DNA of 64,000 nucleotides, taken from the NCBI RefSeq assembly GCF_030577135.1, contig NZ_JAUIRR010000002.1, positions 1-64,000 of the forward strand. Direction: 5' to 3'. The position numbers and the translations under genes were made by a program. The DNA comes from Sulfurimonas sp. hsl 1-7. GTDB taxonomy: Bacteria; Campylobacterota; Campylobacteria; Campylobacterales; Sulfurimonadaceae. The notes under the pieces are model-generated. The model made no database searches. It saw only the letters and a program-made list of their open reading frames with translations, and was not told the DNA's origin. Positions 26,436 through 35,829 of this stretch are shown here, piece after piece. Within the stretch, counting starts at the first letter, position 1, and every line of letters begins with the position of its first letter.

Positions 26436-26524
26436 TTTATAACCAAGACTAATTAAGATTAAAAGAAGCCCTTATATACGGGTATAGGGACTCTTTTTAC
26501 TGTAAATATAGTAACTAAGTAACC
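26436..26524 (-). promoter_or_regulatory. Promoter region of the Mo-oxidoreductase operon with repeats
   Basis: A TATAAA -10 on the minus strand (26436-26441) gives a leader of about 29 nt. About 50 bp upstream of the predicted start is a near-palindrome, CCCTTATA-TACGGG-TATAGGG compressed by one base (26469-26489). Further up, TACTGTAAATATAGTAAC and GTAACTAAGTAACC (26500-26524) contain an inverted TACT/AGTA and a direct GTAAC repeat. The position suits an activator. No sigma54 -24/-12 box is seen. Confidence 0.35.
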
Positions 26525-26612
26525 TTAAATAAAAAATAAATTTATGTGATTTTTTTGAGATATATTTGGAAGTGGGTAATTTTAAACTTAAATAATTTTT
26601 TTAACTAAACTA

Positions 26613-27851
26613 TTAAAAGTTTATAGAATTTATCTTATAAGCTCGAGTTATATCTTCTAATAAAACGATTTTGATAAATTGATCTTTGTGTAACTCTTCT
26701 ACATTATCTGCAAAATATGCGATTGCATTGCTTTCAACTAAAGGAGACAACATTCCTGAGCCTATTTTATTATCTCTTGTAGGGGTAAAAATACCGTTTT
26801 CCAAAGATCCTAACACCATGTTATCTCTTCCGCTTCTAAGTTTTAGCTCTTTAGCACTTTTTGCATAGAGTGGAGTATGGTAACAATTAGTAGCACCCTG
26901 CTTTTTAAAAAGTGCCGGAATTGAAAGTGTAAATACATTTAACATAGTTGTTAACGGATTTCCAGGCATAGCCATTACTAAAGTTGTTCCCATTTTACCC
27001 ATCATAGTTGGACGGCCCGGTTTTACATTTACACCATGAAAAATAGATTCTAAACCGTTAGCTACATATGCTTGGTATAAAAAGTCTGCATCGCCCATGC
27101 TGATACCGCCTGTTGTGATAACAACATCGTAAGACTTTAATGTAGAAAGGAATTGAATTGTTTGCTCCAGATCATCTGGAATAGAGCCGATATAAGAGGC
27201 TTTAAATCCAAACTGTTGTAAAAGAGATTTAATACCAAAAGCGTTCGCATTGTAGATCTCATCTTCGTTTGCCTGTTCCCAAGGTTCTTTAAGTTCATCA
27301 CCTGTTGATACAATGGCGATGTTTAAAGGAGCAACAACCTCTATGGTAGTTATCCCTTGAGAGGCTAAAAGAGCTATATGGGCAGCTGTTACAATTTCAC
27401 CCTTGTGAAATAAAATTTCACCAGCTTCTAGCTCTTCCCCTTTTTTTCTTAAATTATCACCTAGATTGATATTTTCAGGAACAACTACGCTCTCAGCTGT
27501 AACATCGCTACAGTTTTCAATAGGAGCTATTGTATCAATCCCTTCGGGAACTTTAGCACCCGTCATGATTTTACAACATTCACCCTCTTTTATTTTACAC
27601 TCATGTGCCTCTCCTGCAAAAACAGTAGATACGATTTTGAGTTTTTTCCCTTTATCTGAGTGTAAAAATGCAAATCCGTCCATTGCAGAGTTATCAAAAG
27701 ATGGTAAGTTTTTCTTTACATATATATCAGTAGCCAAGATTGATTGTTCAGATTCCATTGTTGGAACAAATAATGATTCGGTTTTAGGCGTTATTACCTC
27801 TATAACCTTTTCTTGGGCTTGACTTAATGATAATGATGTAAATTTTGGCAA
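26613..27851 (-). CDS. moeA: Molybdopterin molybdotransferase MoeA
   Basis: 412 aa. MoeA inserts molybdate into adenylated molybdopterin, the last step of Moco synthesis. Seen: LPSFDNSAMDGFAF, the active-site region IVSTGDELKEP, VVITTGGISMGDADF and PGRPTMMGKM followed by AMPGNPLTTMLNV. It is full length. It lies just downstream of hisD (10-base gap) and just upstream of the molybdoenzyme operon that needs its product, though that operon has its own promoter region. Confidence 0.96.
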   Translation of the reverse strand: MPKFTSLSLSQAQEKVIEVITPKTESLFVPTMESEQSILATDIYVKKNLPSFDNSAMDGFAFLHSDKGKKLKIVSTVFAGEAHECKIKEGECCKIMTGAKVPEGIDTIAPIENCSDVTAESVVVPENINLGDNLRKKGEELEAGEILFHKGEIVTAAHIALLASQGITTIEVVAPLNIAIVSTGDELKEPWEQANEDEIYNANAFGIKSLLQQFGFKASYIGSIPDDLEQTIQFLSTLKSYDVVITTGGISMGDADFLYQAYVANGLESIFHGVNVKPGRPTMMGKMGTTLVMAMPGNPLTTMLNVFTLSIPALFKKQGATNCYHTPLYAKSAKELKLRSGRDNMVLGSLENGIFTPTRDNKIGSGMLSPLVESNAIAYFADNVEELHKDQFIKIVLLEDITRAYKINSINF

Positions 27852-27861
27852 AACTACTGTC

Positions 27862-29151
27862 CTATTTTAATCTAACTCTTACAGATTGTTCGTGTGCAGT
27901 TAACCCTTCAGTATTTGCGATTAAAGCACACTCTTCACCTATCTCGTTAATAGCTTTTGAACTAAACGAGATTATAGATGATTTTTTCATAAAATTCTCT
28001 ACACCTAGCGGTGAATAAAACTTCGCAGTACCACCGGTAGGTAATGTATGGTTTGGACCTGCTACATAATCTCCTATCGCTTCTGGAGTGTTGTGTCCTA
28101 AGAAGATTGCACCTGCATGTTTAATAAACGGTAACAGTTCAAACGGTGACATAGTAGCTACCTCTAAGTGTTCAGGTGCTATTTGATTCATTAAATCTAT
28201 AGCTTCATCCATATCAGATGTTACGATAATCGCTCCACGCTCTTCAATAGATTTTCTAGCAATCTCTTGACGAGGAAGTTTTTGTAACCAGTTTTCAATC
28301 TCTACTTTTACTTCATCTGCAAGTTTCTGTGACGGAGTAATTAAAATAGAACTAGCCATCTCATCGTGTTCTGCTTGAGATAAAAGGTCAATCGCCATGT
28401 GATTAGGATTTGCACTCTCATCTGCCAAGATTCCTATCTCACTCGGTCCTGCAATCATATCGATATTTACATCACCGAAAACCATCTTTTTAGCAGTTGC
28501 TACAAAGATATTTCCCGGACCTGTAATTACATCAACTTTTGGAATATTTTCAGTCCCGTATGCCATAGCAGCAATTGCACTAGCACCTCCAACTTTAAAC
28601 ACTTTTGTCACACCACATAAGTGACAAGCTGCAAGTAAAAGTTCATTTGGTTCGTTATCAGGTGTCGGTGTACATACTACGATCTCTTCTACACCCGCAA
28701 CTTGTGCCGGGATAACATTCATAAGAAGTGATGACGGGTATGCCGCTTTACCACCGGGGATATAAAGCCCTGCACTGTCAACCGGTGTTACTTTTTGTCC
28801 GAGTATTGTACCGTTTGCTTCATCATCAAACCAAGATTTTGGTTTTTGTTTTTGGTGATAAGACTTAATTCTGTCATATGCCAAGTGAAGAGCATCTTTT
28901 AACTTTTTATCTAAATTTTCATACGCTTTAGCCATAGACTCTGTAGAAATTTGTAAATCTTCATCACTTGCCGGTGTCCATTTATCAAATTTGCTAATAT
29001 GTTCTTTTAAAGCTTTATTTTTATCTGTTCTAATTTCGTTAATTATATTCATTACTATATTGCTAACTGTCGCAATATCCATTTTTCCACGCCCTAAAAG
29101 CTCTTGGAAATTAGCCTCAAAATCACCATCTTTTGAATTTATAAACATCAT
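27862..29151 (-). CDS. hisD: Histidinol dehydrogenase
   Basis: Catalyses the last two steps of histidine synthesis (histidinol to histidine, NAD and zinc dependent). The 429 aa contain PVDSAGLYIPGGKAAYPSSL, VITGPGNIFVATAKK, DMIAGPSEIGILAD, LSQAEHDEMA with the catalytic His/Glu region, and GPNHTLPTGGTAKF near the C-terminus. It is not next to other his genes; hisC lies at 46.8 kb. It is preceded by aroK and a thioredoxin-like gene on the same strand. Confidence 0.97.
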   Translation of the reverse strand: MMFINSKDGDFEANFQELLGRGKMDIATVSNIVMNIINEIRTDKNKALKEHISKFDKWTPASDEDLQISTESMAKAYENLDKKLKDALHLAYDRIKSYHQKQKPKSWFDDEANGTILGQKVTPVDSAGLYIPGGKAAYPSSLLMNVIPAQVAGVEEIVVCTPTPDNEPNELLLAACHLCGVTKVFKVGGASAIAAMAYGTENIPKVDVITGPGNIFVATAKKMVFGDVNIDMIAGPSEIGILADESANPNHMAIDLLSQAEHDEMASSILITPSQKLADEVKVEIENWLQKLPRQEIARKSIEERGAIIVTSDMDEAIDLMNQIAPEHLEVATMSPFELLPFIKHAGAIFLGHNTPEAIGDYVAGPNHTLPTGGTAKFYSPLGVENFMKKSSIISFSSKAINEIGEECALIANTEGLTAHEQSVRVRLK

Positions 29152-29162
29152 TTTATTTTGCC

Positions 29163-29573
29163 TTATTTATTTGTATCAAATGTTTTTTTTACAACTTTTA
29201 ATGCTTCTAAAAAGTACTCTTCTCCAACTGCACCCATTAAAGGTTGGTACATCGGTTGTCCGTTTGCATCTAGAAACCAAAGTGTCGGTGTTCCCGGTCT
29301 CCACAGCTCTTGAGGAAATCTATCCCCTTCATCACTATACGCGATAATAGAGACAAAATCTTTGTTTAAAGCATCAATAACCTGCTTGTTTGAAAAAGTT
29401 GTTTTTTCTAAAATTACACAGTATTTACAAGAGTGTCTTGAAAAAACAAATAAAACAGGCTTGTTTTCCTTTTTTGCTGTTTCTACACCGCTTGTAAAAT
29501 CTTGTGCCCAGTTGATCTCGTTTGCAAAAAGAGATCCGCTTAAAAGCATCATTATAATTAATAACTTTTTCAT
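29163..29573 (-). CDS. Secreted thioredoxin-like protein (CKYC)
   Basis: 136 aa from ATG 29573. A signal peptide (MKKLLIIMMLLSGSLFANE) is followed by KPVLFVFSRHSCKYCVILEK, with C49/C52 in a CKYC motif like the thioredoxin_7/SoxW-type proteins, and the cis-proline element PGTPTLWFLDANGQP. It is probably a periplasmic thiol reductase. Its start overlaps the aroK stop in ATGA (29570-29573), so it is translationally coupled. A longer frame to 29609 would destroy the signal peptide and is not used. Confidence 0.83.
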   Translation of the reverse strand: MKKLLIIMMLLSGSLFANEINWAQDFTSGVETAKKENKPVLFVFSRHSCKYCVILEKTTFSNKQVIDALNKDFVSIIAYSDEGDRFPQELWRPGTPTLWFLDANGQPMYQPLMGAVGEEYFLEALKVVKKTFDTNK

Positions 29574-30082
29574 AATTTTTTCACCTTCTTCAATAACTCT
29601 TTTGCACACTCGTGTGCCGGTTTATTTGTTACGTCTACTACCACGTCAGCCAATTTCAAATACTCGGGACGACGTAAATCATACAGTTCTTTAGCTTTTT
29701 TCAGGTCCTGCAGTAAAGGTCTTTTTTTAAACTTTTTAGCTGCATTTGGATGCTCTTTTATACGCTGGATTATTTCATCAAAAGGGGAATCCAATAAAAC
29801 AATTGTACCTATTTTTTTGATGTTTTTTTGTTTATAAAATCCGCCGCCTGTAGATATAAGCGTGTTTTTAACACTCTCTTCCAACCATTTAGCAACTTTT
29901 TTTTCTATTTTTCTAAAATACTCTTCACCCTCGATTTCAAAAATAGTTTTAATTTTTCTATTTTCCATACTCTCAATAAGATCATCAGTATCCATAGCTA
30001 TATAATCAGAATGTTTGATAACTTCACGAGCAACGCTCCCTTTACCAACACCCATAAAACCAATAAGTACAATATTTTTCAT
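29570..30082 (-). CDS. aroK: Shikimate kinase
   Basis: Phosphorylates shikimate in the chorismate pathway. The 170-aa protein (ATG 30082, AAGGTG upstream) has the Walker A GFMGVGKGSVARE, the shikimate-binding DTDDLIE and STGGGFY, and the lid KKRPLLQD. The usual GxGKST is GVGKGS here, a tolerated variant in this phylum. A start at 30097 adds five residues and is less likely. It supplies PheA and PabB in this window. Confidence 0.93.
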   Translation of the reverse strand: MKNIVLIGFMGVGKGSVAREVIKHSDYIAMDTDDLIESMENRKIKTIFEIEGEEYFRKIEKKVAKWLEESVKNTLISTGGGFYKQKNIKKIGTIVLLDSPFDEIIQRIKEHPNAAKKFKKRPLLQDLKKAKELYDLRRPEYLKLADVVVDVTNKPAHECAKELLKKVKKL

Positions 30083-30173
30083 TCTTGTAAAATTCACCTT
30101 TATATAAAGCTACAGCCATTTTCTTTCGACATTATATATAATTATTTTTAAACTACCATTTAATAAGAGTTGG

Positions 30174-30179
30174 TATAAT
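30174..30179 (+). promoter_or_regulatory. -10 box for the ctpA-pur operon
   Basis: TATAAT 41 bases before the ctpA ATG. It is probably the promoter for ctpA-purC-purS-purQ and the coupled genes downstream; no other -10 of equal quality is visible before crcB. Confidence 0.5.
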
Positions 30180-30220
30180 ATCCACTTTCAAATCAACTAC
30201 ATAAAAATTAGGTAATCATC

Positions 30221-31531
30221 ATGAAAAACAAAAAACTTTTCACCCTTGGATTTAGCTCTATAGCTGTTTCACTATCGCTCTTACTCTCAAGCTCACTTTT
30301 TGCAGAGGCGACAAAAAAAGATGCCGAGACATCAAGACTTGAAGCACTCGCTAAGTTTACAAAAGTTATCTCGATAGTTGAGCAATACAATGTTGACGAT
30401 GTTACGATTGAGGAGCTCATCGATAAATCACTTGACGGGATGATGAAAAACCTAGATGCACACTCAAACTATTTGACGCAAAAAGACTATAAACGTTTAA
30501 AAGTGCAAACAGACGGTGAGTTTGGTGGACTGGGAATTACTGTAGGTATGAAAGACGGTGCACTTACGGTAATCGCACCTATTGATGATACTCCGGCAGA
30601 TAAAGCCGGTCTCCAAGCAGGCGATATTATCTTAAAAATAAACGAGCAGTCAACACTTGGAATGACTATTGATGAAGCTGTTTCACTAATGAGAGGAAAA
30701 GTTGGAGACCCTATCGACATTACAATCGTTAGAAAAGATGAGCTACAACCGATAGCTGTACATATCGTTCGCGGAAAAATCACTATAGATTCAGTTCATT
30801 CAAAAACTGTCGGTGAAGATATCTTATATATCAGAGTTTCAAGCTTTGATAAAAAAGTAGTTGAAGATGTTACAAAAGCAATCAAATCAAGAAAAAGTAC
30901 TACAAAAGGGATTGTGCTAGATCTTAGAAATGATCCGGGAGGACTTTTAGATCAAGCTGTAGGGTTAGTGGATATTTTTGTAAATGACGGAAACATCGTA
31001 TCTCAAAAAGGGAGAGATAAACGAGAAGACAAAGTATATAAAGCTTCTCGCTCTTCTACATTAACTGATGTCCCAATGGTTGTTCTTATCAACGGCGGAA
31101 GTGCTAGTGCAAGTGAGATCGTAAGTGGTGCTCTTCAAGACCATAAACGTGCCGTTTTAGTCGGTGAAAATACTTTTGGAAAAGGGAGTGTACAAGTTGT
31201 ACTTCCAATTACAGAGGAAGAGGCAATTAAACTTACAATTGCAAGATATTACCTTCCAAGCGGAAGAACTATCCAGGCAGTTGGTGTGACACCTGACATT
31301 ACCGCATTACCGGGTGAGTTAAAAACACATAAAAACGAGTTTGCAATTAAAGAAGCAGATCTCAAAAAACACCTCGAACAAGAGTTAGAAAAAGTTGATG
31401 GAAAAAAATCTGCCGACAAAGCTAAAGAAAAAGATAAAAAAGATATAATTACGCCAGAAATGTTAAACAAAGATAATCAACTCAAAACTGGTGTTGATAT
31501 TTTAAGAGCTCTTATAATTACGAAAGGATAA
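30221..31531 (+). CDS. ctpA: C-terminal processing peptidase (S41 family)
   Basis: A periplasmic serine protease that trims C-termini of exported proteins. The 436 aa comprise a signal peptide (to about residue 29), a PDZ domain ([38 protein letters not shown]) and the S41 catalytic domain. That domain has [15 protein letters not shown], the nucleophile Ser in [16 protein letters not shown] and the Lys in [11 protein letters not shown] charged Lys-rich C-terminal tail follows. It heads a syntenic block seen in C. jejuni (Cj0511 onward). Confidence 0.95.
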   Translation: MKNKKLFTLGFSSIAVSLSLLLSSSLFAEATKKDAETSRLEALAKFTKVISIVEQYNVDDVTIEELIDKSLDGMMKNLDAHSNYLTQKDYKRLKVQTDGEFGGLGITVGMKDGALTVIAPIDDTPADKAGLQAGDIILKINEQSTLGMTIDEAVSLMRGKVGDPIDITIVRKDELQPIAVHIVRGKITIDSVHSKTVGEDILYIRVSSFDKKVVEDVTKAIKSRKSTTKGIVLDLRNDPGGLLDQAVGLVDIFVNDGNIVSQKGRDKREDKVYKASRSSTLTDVPMVVLINGGSASASEIVSGALQDHKRAVLVGENTFGKGSVQVVLPITEEEAIKLTIARYYLPSGRTIQAVGVTPDITALPGELKTHKNEFAIKEADLKKHLEQELEKVDGKKSADKAKEKDKKDIITPEMLNKDNQLKTGVDILRALIITKG

Positions 31532-31539
31532 TTTTTAAC

Positions 31540-32253
31540 ATGGAAAAAAAAGAACTTCTTTATGAAGGTAAAGCGAAAAAAATCTGGTCTACTGAAGATG
31601 CTAACTTAGTGATATCTGAATTTAAAGATGATTTAACAGCATTTAATGGTGAGAAAAAATCTAGTGAAGCTGGAAAAGGTGCACTAAATAATAAGATCTC
31701 TACTGAGTTATTTAAAATTTTATCAGAGAACAAGATCCCTACTCACTTTGTAGAAATGTTAGATGACAACCATATGCTTCATAAAAAAGCTGATGTTATC
31801 TTAATAGAAGTAATTGTAAGAAATATCGCTACAGGTTCACTTTCACGTAACCTTGGAATTGAAGACGGAAAAGTTCTACCGTTTACTTTAGTTGAATTTG
31901 ACTATAAAAACGATGAGTTAGGCGATCCAAAACTTAACGATCAACATGCACTTATCTTAGGTCTTGTAGATTATCAAGATGAATTAGACAAACTTCGCAG
32001 AATGGCTAGACAAGTAAACGATGTACTAAAACCTTACTTTGCGACAAAAGGTCTTAACCTAGTTGATTTCAAACTTGAATTTGGTAAAGACTCTGATGGG
32101 AACATCATCCTTATTGATGAAATTTCACCGGACAACTGTCGTTTCTGGGATGCCGAAACTGGTGAAAAAATGGATAAAGACAGATTCCGTCAAGGTTTAG
32201 GTGGACTAAAAGTAGCTTACGAAGAAGTACTAAACCGTATATTAAACAAATAA
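31540..32253 (+). CDS. purC: SAICAR synthetase
   Basis: Joins aspartate to CAIR in purine synthesis. The 237 aa contain [41 protein letters not shown] and [14 protein letters not shown], all standard. It starts 8 bases after ctpA and precedes purS by 20 bases with an AGAGAAAG ribosome site. Confidence 0.98.
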   Translation: MEKKELLYEGKAKKIWSTEDANLVISEFKDDLTAFNGEKKSSEAGKGALNNKISTELFKILSENKIPTHFVEMLDDNHMLHKKADVILIEVIVRNIATGSLSRNLGIEDGKVLPFTLVEFDYKNDELGDPKLNDQHALILGLVDYQDELDKLRRMARQVNDVLKPYFATKGLNLVDFKLEFGKDSDGNIILIDEISPDNCRFWDAETGEKMDKDRFRQGLGGLKVAYEEVLNRILNK

Positions 32254-32273
32254 ATTCAAGGGAAAGAGAAAGA

Positions 32274-32513
32274 ATGAAAGCAATTGTAAACGTATCTTTA
32301 AAACAAGGTGTATTAGATTCTCAAGGAAAAGCTGTACATCATGCATTAGGTTCATTACACTTCAACGGTGTAGAAGATGTTCGTGTTGGGAAACAAATAG
32401 TATTACAACTTCAAGAGACTGATAAAGAGAAAGCTATGGCTGATGTTACTAAAATGTGCGAAGAGCTTTTAGCAAACACTGTTATTGAAGATTACGAGAT
32501 CGAGCTAGTATAA
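32274..32513 (+). CDS. purS: FGAM synthase subunit PurS
   Basis: 79 aa, the small dimeric subunit that holds PurL and PurQ together and helps pass ammonia. Seen: VNVSLKQGVLDSQGKAVHHA and GVEDVRVGKQI. Its stop overlaps the purQ ATG (TAATG at 32511-32515), ensuring coupled translation. PurL itself is encoded separately at 327-2540. Confidence 0.95.
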   Translation: MKAIVNVSLKQGVLDSQGKAVHHALGSLHFNGVEDVRVGKQIVLQLQETDKEKAMADVTKMCEELLANTVIEDYEIELV

Positions 32514-33187
32514 TGAAAGTTTCAATTTTACAATTTCCAGGTACAAACTGTGAATATGATACACAGTATGCATTTGAAAAATTAGGTGCACAAACAGAGA
32601 TCGTTTGGCATAAGTCAGAATCAATTCCGGCAGACACAGACCTATTGGTTGTTGCTGGAGGATTCTCTTATGGAGACTACTTAAGAAGTGGTGCTATTGC
32701 AAAATTTTCACCTGTTATGCAAGCTGTAAAAGAGTATGCTGACAAAGGTGGAAAAGTTTTAGGTATCTGTAACGGTTTCCAAGTTTTAACAGAATCTAGA
32801 CTTCTTCCGGGTGCACTTAAAAGAAATGAAAACCTTCATTTTATTTCAAAACACCATCACCTAAAAGTTGAAAACAACGATAATACATTTTTGAAAAAGC
32901 TTGATAACGGTGATGTTGTAAATATACCTATTGCACACCATGACGGAAACTACTACATTGATGCAGACGGACTTAAAGAGCTTGAAGAAAACGGTCAAAT
33001 TCTTTTAAGATATACAGATGCAGAAGGTAATGTACAAAACCCTAACGGAAGTGTAGCTTCTATTGCCGGTGTTTGTAATAAAAACAAAAACGTATTTGGT
33101 CTTATGCCACACCCTGAGCGTGCTATGGAAGCAGTTCTAGGTAGCGATGACGGTGTTAAAATGCTAGAAGGATTTTTAGAGTCGTGA
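32513..33187 (+). CDS. purQ: FGAM synthase glutaminase subunit PurQ
   Basis: 224 aa class I glutamine amidotransferase giving ammonia to PurL. Seen: LQFPGTNCEYDTQ, VAGGFSYGDYLRSGA, the nucleophile Cys in LGICNGFQVL, and the His/Glu pair in MPHPERAMEAV. Complete length for the PurQ of the three-subunit type. The next gene begins with GTG inside its stop (GTGA, 33184-33187). Confidence 0.97.
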   Translation: MKVSILQFPGTNCEYDTQYAFEKLGAQTEIVWHKSESIPADTDLLVVAGGFSYGDYLRSGAIAKFSPVMQAVKEYADKGGKVLGICNGFQVLTESRLLPGALKRNENLHFISKHHHLKVENNDNTFLKKLDNGDVVNIPIAHHDGNYYIDADGLKELEENGQILLRYTDAEGNVQNPNGSVASIAGVCNKNKNVFGLMPHPERAMEAVLGSDDGVKMLEGFLES

Positions 33188-34233
33188 TCGTTAGACTACT
33201 TTTTATCCTCTCTCTCATTACTAGTGCTTTATTTGCAAACAAAGTAATCTACTTTAGCTATGATGAAGTACCCCAAAGAGTGATAAAAGGGCAAATCTTT
33301 GATGTGACGGTGAAAACACTCTCTACCGTCAAAGATTTTAGCGATATAAAATACGAATTTAGCGATCATAAGGGTATTCGTGTTTTAAATAAAGTACCCT
33401 ACAGAGTAAAAAAGGGGAAGTTTTATTACGATACTTTTAAACTCTACCTTACATCTAGCAGAGCAAAGCTCCCAGATATCGAAGCATATCTTGTAAGTTC
33501 TCAAGAGTATGATTCTACTACAATCAAAGGGGATAAGTTAAACATTATTACACTTAATCCCCAAAGAGATTTTTCACATGTTATTGCAGATGAATTCTCT
33601 TTAAAAAACTACAAAACAACAAGCTATGACAACAAACATAACATTATAGTATTTAGCGCAACAGCTCAGAACTCTATGCTTAATGCTATGGAGTTTGAAA
33701 ATGTCTATAAACAGGGACAAGAGTCTTTACAACAATCTCTTAAAAATGGAAAAATCACTTACTTTGTAGTAATTGATAAGAAATATGAAACATTTACATT
33801 TTCATATTTTAACCTCCTTGAAAATAAGTTTATAGACATTGAGATTCCTATTATTGTAGATGATGACAGTGTAGCGACACAAACAGATCTCAAACCGCAA
33901 AATCAATCACATGAAAAAGTAAAAATGTATATAGCTATAGCGGTTGCATTACTACTTGTAATTTTGATCTTATGGAGAAAAAAATATATCTATTTAATTT
34001 TAGTTATTTTCCCATTAGGATATATCTACTTCATAGCTACACCGCAACAAGAGATTTGTATAAAAAAAGATGCGTCTATCCACCTACTTCCGGTAGACAA
34101 TGGAACAATTTTCGAAATTACGGAAAATCAAAAATATCTTCTCAAAGAGGGAAGTGTTAAAAACTATATAAAAGTTAGACTAGAAAACGAAAAAATAGGT
34201 TGGGTTAAAAATGAAGATACTTGCGCATATTAA
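33184..34233 (+). CDS. Membrane-anchored protein with BatD-like and SH3-like parts (Cj0515-like)
   Basis: 349 aa starting at GTG 33184. Visible parts: a signal peptide (MIVRLLFILSLITSALFAN); a beta-rich periplasmic region with VIYFSYDEVPQRVIKGQIFD that resembles BatD-type domains; two close membrane segments near residues 245-290 (VALLLVILILWRKKYIYLIL); and a C-terminal SH3-like segment ending EKIGWVKNEDTCAY. In C. jejuni the gene in this place (Cj0515) is an uncharacterised periplasmic protein. Function unknown. It overlaps plsC by 23 bases. Confidence 0.75.
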   Translation: MIVRLLFILSLITSALFANKVIYFSYDEVPQRVIKGQIFDVTVKTLSTVKDFSDIKYEFSDHKGIRVLNKVPYRVKKGKFYYDTFKLYLTSSRAKLPDIEAYLVSSQEYDSTTIKGDKLNIITLNPQRDFSHVIADEFSLKNYKTTSYDNKHNIIVFSATAQNSMLNAMEFENVYKQGQESLQQSLKNGKITYFVVIDKKYETFTFSYFNLLENKFIDIEIPIIVDDDSVATQTDLKPQNQSHEKVKMYIAIAVALLLVILILWRKKYIYLILVIFPLGYIYFIATPQQEICIKKDASIHLLPVDNGTIFEITENQKYLLKEGSVKNYIKVRLENEKIGWVKNEDTCAY

Positions 34234-34909
34234 TTGGTTATTTGCAACAATTATAATATTTACCGCTCTAGCCTTATCAATATTATTCCACTTTATTCTA
34301 CCAAGACCCTACCCTAGAAAGATTTCATCTTGGTTTATCCGTGTAACTACTTTTTTCCGCACTACAATTAAAGGTGAAGAGGCTGAAGATGTACAAATGT
34401 TTTTGGTTAACCATCAGAGTGACCTCGATATCGGCGTAATGGAAACTACAACAAAAAAAGACCTTGCTTGGGTAGCTAAAAAAGCTCTTTTTCACGTTCC
34501 TTTCTTCGGTCTTGCTATGAGACTTCCCGAAGATATTGAGATAGAGCGTGAAAGCAAGACCTCTCTTGTAAAACTTTTAAAAGCGACGAAAGACAGACTT
34601 TCAAAAAAGAGAGTTATTACTATGTTCCCTGAAGGTACACGCTCACGTACAAAGAGAATGCTTCCTTTTAAAGCGGGTGCGAAAGTTATTGCAGACAAGT
34701 ACAAACTAAAAGTACAACCTGTCGTTTTAGTAAATACTGCAGGGTGTTATGATGTCAAAACTTTTTACTATATGCCTAAAAATATCAAGGTAGTTTTTTT
34801 AGAGCCATTTATTGCAGACAAAAGCGATCCTGATTGGTTAAATAATCTCCACGATACTATGCAAAAGGTTTACGATGATGAGTTGGCAAACGCTACTGGC
34901 AATAGGTAG
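34211..34909 (+). CDS. plsC: 1-acyl-sn-glycerol-3-phosphate acyltransferase
   Basis: Adds the second acyl chain to make phosphatidic acid. The 232 aa have an N-terminal membrane helix, the catalytic NHQSDLD (NHx4D motif), the substrate-binding FPEGTRSR and a third block VQPVVLVNTAG. It overlaps the gene before it by 23 bases and crcB after it by about 32, so the cluster is very compressed. Confidence 0.94.
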   Translation: MKILAHINWLFATIIIFTALALSILFHFILPRPYPRKISSWFIRVTTFFRTTIKGEEAEDVQMFLVNHQSDLDIGVMETTTKKDLAWVAKKALFHVPFFGLAMRLPEDIEIERESKTSLVKLLKATKDRLSKKRVITMFPEGTRSRTKRMLPFKAGAKVIADKYKLKVQPVVLVNTAGCYDVKTFYYMPKNIKVVFLEPFIADKSDPDWLNNLHDTMQKVYDDELANATGNR

Positions 34910-35264
34910 CGGCGGTTTTATCGGAGCGGTTCTAAGAGCATACCTAAACGGTGTAATCTCGCATAAACTACCTCATGATCTTCCTTTTGGTACTTTGGGT
35001 GTAAATCTTTTAGGTAGTTTTATAATGGGGTGTTTAGTAGCTTATTTTCTCTATTCATCTCTTCCCGTAGCTTTTAAATCATTTCTCTCAACGGGGATAC
35101 TCGGAGCTCTTACAACCTATTCAACATTTGCAATGGAGAGTTTTTTACTGCTTCAAGGTGGCAGCTTTGCTCTTGCTTTTGTAAATATAGCACTTAATCT
35201 TTTTGGTACTATTTTAATGGCGGGAAGCGGCTACTATTTAGTGAACCACTTTTTTAAATCTTAA
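34878..35264 (+). CDS. crcB: Fluoride channel CrcB/FluC
   Basis: A small dual-topology membrane protein that lets fluoride leave the cell. The 128 aa show four helices with GSGGFIGAVLRAYLNG, LGVNLLGSFIMGCLVAYF and GILGALTTYSTFAMES, the family signatures. I take the second of two tandem ATGs. No fluoride riboswitch is seen; the gene sits inside plsC. Its 3' end overlaps the convergent ABC ATPase gene by 11 bases. Confidence 0.95.
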   Translation: MSWQTLLAIGSGGFIGAVLRAYLNGVISHKLPHDLPFGTLGVNLLGSFIMGCLVAYFLYSSLPVAFKSFLSTGILGALTTYSTFAMESFLLLQGGSFALAFVNIALNLFGTILMAGSGYYLVNHFFKS

Positions 35265-35823
35265 TAATCTCATCACTGCACCACTGAGCCAAATCCAAGT
35301 CGTGTGTGATGAGTAACATCCCCATCTTATCAAGGTGTTTTATTAGCATCTGCATTACATCTAACTGAATCACATTATCTAAAGCCGATGTGGGTTCATC
35401 TAAAAGTAAAAGATCAGGCTTCATTAACATTGCGCGGAGTATTGAAGCACGTTGCAGTTGTCCCCCTGAGAGTTTATGTGGTAATTGTTCTAAAAGTTCA
35501 CTCTCAAGCTGTAATATATCTAAATAGCCTTGTAACTCATCAAGAGGTGCGACATCTTTAATCTGATTGATAATAGTATAGCTGGGATGAAATGAGCTAT
35601 ACGGGTCTTGAAATACCTGAGAGATTCTACTCGTTTTTACACTTCCCTTCAGAGGTTTGAGATTCCCGAGAATAAGTTCAAATACGGTACTTTTACCTGC
35701 ACCGCTTGCACCTGTAATGGATTTGAACTCCCCTTTTTTTAAAGAGAGGTTGAGATCGGAAAATAAGATATTGTCCCGACTATACCCAAACTCTAAATTT
35801 TGAATCTCTAAGATATTATCCAA
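35254..35823 (-). CDS. Orphan ABC transporter ATP-binding protein (peptide/nickel type)
   Basis: 189 aa with Walker A GASGAGKST (38-46), Q-loop region QDPYSSFHPSYTI, signature LSGGQLQRASI, Walker B LLLLDEP and switch His in LLITHDL. The DPYSSFHP motif is typical of DppF/OppF/NikE ATPases. It is shorter than these (about 250-330) because it stops soon after the H-loop. No permease or binding-protein gene is near, so its partner is elsewhere or it acts alone. The start is TTG at 35823, six bases after the dut stop. Confidence 0.85.
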   Translation of the reverse strand: MDNILEIQNLEFGYSRDNILFSDLNLSLKKGEFKSITGASGAGKSTVFELILGNLKPLKGSVKTSRISQVFQDPYSSFHPSYTIINQIKDVAPLDELQGYLDILQLESELLEQLPHKLSGGQLQRASILRAMLMKPDLLLLDEPTSALDNVIQLDVMQMLIKHLDKMGMLLITHDLDLAQWCSDEIIKI

Positions 35824-35829
35824 ATAAAA

